Source: Aliiglaciecola sp041538045 (GTDB lineage Bacteria > Pseudomonadota > Gammaproteobacteria > Enterobacterales > Alteromonadaceae). Taken from it: DNA of 64,000 nt. This document shows positions 60,677-64,000 of this stretch, piece after piece (within the stretch, counting starts at the first letter, position 1; every line of letters begins with the position of its first letter). The notes below the pieces were generated by a model. The model did no database searches, had not been told where the DNA came from, and worked only from the letters and a program-made list of their open reading frames with translations. A program made the position numbers and the translations under genes. The DNA lies in the NCBI RefSeq assembly GCF_041538045.1, contig NZ_JBGOSE010000001.1, positions 248,001-312,000 on the forward strand, in the 5' to 3' direction.

Positions 60677-61435
60677 GTGACTAAACTAATATCAATATTC
60701 ACCGCCGCTTTGCTAATGTCGGGTTGCTCAAGTTTCTCTTTATTTGGTGAATCAGACACAGAAAAGCCAGATAATAAAACGAAAACAGAAATGACACCTC
60801 GAATGCAAGTTGTCAATATTGTGGCCGATCCTGCGATTCAAAATGCTGATGTTGAGCAATCGTCAACCACTTCCCATTCCCAGTCTGATTTATACGGCAG
60901 TGAACGTGCTGATGCGTTATACGGCAATGGCAGCGGAACAAGTGCGCGCATGGTAACTAAACATGTCGGCGATTATGTGCAAAGCATGACTCAAGATTTA
61001 ATCTCCAACATGGAATATATAACCGATAAAACGCCCGTCGGTGTGACTAATTTTGCTCTCGTTGATAGTGACTTACAAAGAAGTAACTTGTTGGGATTTC
61101 AATTGACTGAATCATTTATGCATGAATTGCATAAGTTTCGTATTCCGGTGATTGATTTTAAAGCTACTGAATATATTCGCGTGACTGAACATGGTGACTT
61201 TTTACTAAGCAGAGATTTTCTAGAGTTAACAGAGCAGTCTCCAATCGAGTATATTCTAACTGGCACTATGACCAAGCACCAAGGTGGCTATATTGTTAAT
61301 GCGCGGATCCTAGGTTTGGAAAGTAAAGCTGTAGTGGCAAGTGCACAGATGTTGATGCCGTTTTATGTGGTGGATGCGTTGTTACCCAGTGAGCACAATA
61401 TGGTTGATGGTGTGCAACTGACCCAAGGGGAATAG
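60677..61435 (+). CDS. FlgO-like outer-membrane lipoprotein, copy 2
   Basis: A 252-residue lipoprotein (lipobox MSGC near residue 16, GTG start). A Ser/Asp-rich linker to about 110 is followed by the FlgO domain: VGVTNFALVDSDLQRSNLLG, FQLTESFMHELHKFRIPVIDF, EHGDFLLSRDFLEL, YILTGTMTKHQGGYIVNARI. It is closer to copy 3 than to copy 1 (both have the VVDF/VIDFK.T.YI segment). Ribosome site GAAGGAG, 16 bp after copy 1. Confidence 0.86.
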   Translation: MTKLISIFTAALLMSGCSSFSLFGESDTEKPDNKTKTEMTPRMQVVNIVADPAIQNADVEQSSTTSHSQSDLYGSERADALYGNGSGTSARMVTKHVGDYVQSMTQDLISNMEYITDKTPVGVTNFALVDSDLQRSNLLGFQLTESFMHELHKFRIPVIDFKATEYIRVTEHGDFLLSRDFLELTEQSPIEYILTGTMTKHQGGYIVNARILGLESKAVVASAQMLMPFYVVDALLPSEHNMVDGVQLTQGE

Positions 61436-61439
61436 CGCC

Positions 61440-62174
61440 ATGAATCGGATGTTCAAGGTTTACGCTCTTTTTGCTTGTATATTGGTGGTACTCAGTGGTT
61501 GTGCTTCCTCGGATAATGCGTTGGTTCATTGGTTTTCCACTCCTGAGCCACCAGTGGAGGCGCCTGTTGTGCAAGTCGAAGAGGGACCTAATCCAGAGAC
61601 TGGCCTTGGTTATCGTGCAGATTCTAGAGCAAAAATGCTCAATGCTGACAGTAGCAACAAGCAGCAATCAATAGCCATTTATCGTGCCCCAAATTCATTA
61701 TATCAACCTGCATTTACGCACAAATCCTTATCTGATTATGCTGAGCAGTTGACCATGTCGTTAGTGAAAAACGGCAGACAACTGAACACCCAAAGTAAAG
61801 TGGGAGTGGCATCTTTTGTTAACTTCGATAAAACCCTTAAGCAAACGAGCGTATTGGGAAATCAATTGGCTGAAATGTTGATCGTCGAGGTGCAAGGCTT
61901 TGGGGTGCAAGTGGTGGACTTTAAAACCACCGATTACATTGGCGTTGGTGCCAATGGCGATCTGGTATTTAGCCGTGACGCGCGTAAATTATCAAACAAG
62001 TTAAACCTAGACTACATCTTATCTGGCACTTTGATCCGCAATGAAAAAGGGGTTCGAGTTAATGCAAGAGTGGTTTCCATGGACTCTAAAATAGTAGTTT
62101 CAAGCGCGTCCATTTTGATCCCCAATTTTGTGGTTAAGTCATTACAACCAGAATACGTCATAGTTGGCGAATAA
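61440..62174 (+). CDS. FlgO-like outer-membrane lipoprotein, copy 3
   Basis: A 244-residue lipoprotein (lipobox LSGC near residue 21). The FlgO domain is at about 105-240: VGVASFVNFDKTLKQTSVLG, NQLAEMLIVEVQGFGVQVVDF, ANGDLVFSRDARKL, YILSGTLIRNEKGVRVNARV, MDSKIVVSSASILIPNF. It is 4 bp after copy 2, so all three are probably one operon. A weak hairpin follows before the convergent mnmC. Confidence 0.87.
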   Translation: MNRMFKVYALFACILVVLSGCASSDNALVHWFSTPEPPVEAPVVQVEEGPNPETGLGYRADSRAKMLNADSSNKQQSIAIYRAPNSLYQPAFTHKSLSDYAEQLTMSLVKNGRQLNTQSKVGVASFVNFDKTLKQTSVLGNQLAEMLIVEVQGFGVQVVDFKTTDYIGVGANGDLVFSRDARKLSNKLNLDYILSGTLIRNEKGVRVNARVVSMDSKIVVSSASILIPNFVVKSLQPEYVIVGE

Positions 62175-62210
62175 TCCCTAAACCCCTAACGATTTTAGCA
62201 ATTTAGGGAT
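62174..62210. terminator. hairpin between the FlgO-like genes and mnmC
   Basis: ATCCCTAAA (62174) pairs with TTTAGGGAT (62202). No T-run on the plus strand follows directly, so its strength is uncertain. Confidence 0.5.
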
Positions 62211-62214
62211 CAGT

Positions 62215-64000
62215 TTAAGTATAAATCCGGCGGATTAAGTTTTTAATCAAAAACCGATTTGGGTTGAGGGCATCAAGAAGTTGTTTGGCCATAGGTAAGG
62301 GCTCGTTATTTATCTGCGATGCTAACAACTCAGATAGTAGGGGGGCAGTGGTTAATCCTCTAGAGCCTAAACCCGCAAAAACATACAACCCCTCTAAGTC
62401 CTGCGCATCTGCATAATGCTCAATGGGTAAAGCTTTATATAAATCTTTGAATTGTTGGGATTGCTCGTCTGCATCAAACGCTGCACCAACTGCTGGAATG
62501 TGATCTGGTAACGAGCAGCGAATTGCCGCTCGCCCTGTTTCTTGTCCATAAAGATCCTCTGCCCAACTGGTTTTCGCTAATGCCTTTCTGTGCATTTGTA
62601 AATTAGTGCTTTGTTCTATGCTGCGATACTCTTGATTGGTATCTTGTTTGACGTAAGTCGACCCCAGGGCATGAAATCCATTCATTGCAGGCGTCATGTA
62701 GCCCTTGTGACATAACACGGTTTGCAACTTATCCAAGGGAGTTTGGGTTGGGATAGCCTCAACTTGGCCTCTTACCATTTGAAAAGGGATTGCGTTGCAG
62801 TATGAAAACTGGCTGATATCAGACCCAGTGGCAATTACCAAAGCGTCAAACTGTTTAGTATGACTGGCATATTTATCAGGTAGTTCTACCCTCCAATGTT
62901 CGCCAGATTTACTGAGCCCCGTCACTTCAGCATCCAGCAATAGTTCACAATTCCCTTGCTCTTGAGCGCATCGAATCATTGCATCGACCAAATCAGGTGG
63001 GTTTAACCATCCTCCTTGTGGGATAAATAGTCCTTCGTAGGGCAAATCTAACCCAGAGATACGCGTGGATGTTACTGGGTCACTATAGCCAACCAGAGAC
63101 TCTGGCCAAATATTGTTATGTAATAAGTTTTGCTGACGTTTTACCACCGATGGGTTAAAGCCCAACTGCAGTACGCCACACCACTGGTGTGCATATGGGT
63201 AGCCTTGCTCAAGCAGTTGCTTATAACGGCGACAAGCAAAACCAAAGGATATTGCTTGAATTCGACTCGCAATATTCGCTTCGGCATTAAGTTGTGGATA
63301 AAAACCACCTTGAGGATTGCCAGACGCCCCTTGTGCGACTTTAGAGTCTTTGCACATTAAAGTGACGTTAAACCCTTTTTGGACCAAAGAAAGGGCTATA
63401 TTTGCAGCAGCGATGCCGCCTCCAATAACGCCTATGGTTTGTTTCTGTTTTGCTGTTGTGGTTCGCATGCCGTGACGTTGAAAGTAGCGGGCAGTTCGGC
63501 GATTGACATCAGGGAGATTAAAGTGACCCACTAACATGTCTCTTTTACGTCCATACCCTTTGGCTTTTTTGACCTCAAAACCTTGTTCAGCTATGCCTCG
63601 TTTAACTATGCCCGCAGCAGTAAAGGTTGCAAAAGTAGCGCCTTGCTTGCTTAGTCTAGCCATTTGTTGGTAAAGGTCTGAGCTCCACATTTGCGGATTT
63701 TTGCTCGGTGCAAAACCATCTAAAAACCAAGCATCAACAAGCCCTTGAGGAAGATTGTGCATGCTCGAAAAAACCTCATTAGCTTCACCTAACCAAAGAT
63801 CAAGTATCACCTTTCCGCTATCAAAACTCAGGCGATGGCAGCCAGCGACTAAATCAGGATAGTCTTTGGTTAACTGTGCTGAGTAGTGATTTAATTCTGG
63901 CCATTTATTTAAGGCCGTGATTAAGTCGACCTTGGGAATCGGAAACTTTTCACAACTAATGAAATGCAAACACTCAGGGGTTGCATCATTTGGTGATTGA
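62215..64000 (-). CDS. mnmC: bifunctional tRNA mnm5s2U biosynthesis protein MnmC (5' end outside window)
   Basis: Completes 5-methylaminomethyl-2-thiouridine at tRNA wobble position 34. The frame is open to the window end, so the N-terminus is missing. The TTG at 63969 is not the start; upstream codons read PECLHFISCEKFP as in the family. The visible part holds the end of the methyltransferase domain (LPQGLVDAWFLDGFAPSKNPQMW, with the DGFAP motif). Next comes the FAD-dependent oxidoreductase domain (IGVIGGGIAAANIALSLVQKG and QGASGNPQGGFYPQLN). The C-terminal GLYVFAGLGSRGLTTAPLLSELLA follows. yfcL and epmC nearby repeat the E. coli order. Confidence 0.95.
   Translation of the reverse strand, partial: QSPNDATPECLHFISCEKFPIPKVDLITALNKWPELNHYSAQLTKDYPDLVAGCHRLSFDSGKVILDLWLGEANEVFSSMHNLPQGLVDAWFLDGFAPSKNPQMWSSDLYQQMARLSKQGATFATFTAAGIVKRGIAEQGFEVKKAKGYGRKRDMLVGHFNLPDVNRRTARYFQRHGMRTTTAKQKQTIGVIGGGIAAANIALSLVQKGFNVTLMCKDSKVAQGASGNPQGGFYPQLNAEANIASRIQAISFGFACRRYKQLLEQGYPYAHQWCGVLQLGFNPSVVKRQQNLLHNNIWPESLVGYSDPVTSTRISGLDLPYEGLFIPQGGWLNPPDLVDAMIRCAQEQGNCELLLDAEVTGLSKSGEHWRVELPDKYASHTKQFDALVIATGSDISQFSYCNAIPFQMVRGQVEAIPTQTPLDKLQTVLCHKGYMTPAMNGFHALGSTYVKQDTNQEYRSIEQSTNLQMHRKALAKTSWAEDLYGQETGRAAIRCSLPDHIPAVGAAFDADEQSQQFKDLYKALPIEHYADAQDLEGLYVFAGLGSRGLTTAPLLSELLASQINNEPLPMAKQLLDALNPNRFLIKNLIRRIYT

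Noticed and set aside
1..64000. CRISPR arrays, rRNA genes or an origin of replication
   Set aside because: No spaced short repeats, no rRNA sequence and no DnaA-box cluster were seen on reading through the window.

Overview
The window is a piece of a gammaproteobacterial chromosome, most likely from the marine Alteromonadales (Alteromonas/Glaciecola/Paraglaciecola-like). This is inferred from moderate-to-low G+C, large TonB-dependent receptors, a TonB2-type energy system with DUF3450 and TPR partners, three FlgO-like lipoproteins, and E. coli-like synteny in several blocks (holD-rimI, argS/prfB/lysS, smrB-prmB-aroC ... epmC-yfcL-mnmC). No database search was run. Identifications rest on recognised motifs and gene order.

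Layout. 1-4000: end of a tyrosine/homogentisate degradation operon (hmgA-fahA-maiA), then an Lrp-type regulator divergent from a leucine-dehydrogenase-type enzyme. 4100-4620: 4.5S SRP RNA and a ComFB-like gene. 5276-7912: a large TonB-dependent receptor. 8000-11700: AT-rich accessory stretch with a methyltransferase, a decayed IS982-type transposase and an orphan secreted protein ending in Gly-Ser repeats. 11691-13532: TPR/2OG-Fe oxygenase. 13953-18897: six-gene TonB2 energy-transduction operon. 19194-23143: tmcA, a thioesterase and yqhD. 23464-27446: TPP riboswitch followed by a thiamine uptake and salvage operon (receptor, small thiamine-binding protein, PnuT-like permease, kinase). 27535-28587: tRNA-Trp, holD, rimI.

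28588-31150 is the most unusual stretch. An XRE regulator and a polytopic membrane protein are translationally coupled. They are followed by three tandem genes for secreted micropeptides, two of them recently duplicated, and then a second HTH gene. Near-identical 26-bp palindromic sites lie upstream of the peptide genes and of the second HTH gene. I do not recognise this as a described system. It resembles a peptide-signalling or secreted-peptide locus.

31149-34007 is a 2.8-kb relic of an SXT/R391-type integrative element in the 5' end of prfC. It has an orphan 5' prfC stub, an integrase cut after about 50 codons, an AbiEi/AbiEii (MosAT-like) toxin-antitoxin operon with two candidate operator palindromes, and the reconstituted prfC.

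33940-47469 is housekeeping: prfC, argS, prfB with its programmed frameshift, lysS, panE, a VanZ-like protein, a pseudouridine synthase, an Hpt protein, an M16 protease and gshA. 47577-64000: a lytic-transglycosylase-like lipoprotein, an NAD-binding-domain-only sugar-nucleotide dehydrogenase relative, a 40-residue membrane protein, smrB/prmB/aroC, an MFS permease, a secreted protein of unknown function, a four-gene minus-strand operon (CBM9-like, FFLEELY, thioesterase, retropepsin-like protease), epmC, an NAD-kinase-like protein, yfcL, three FlgO-like lipoproteins and the 3' part of mnmC.
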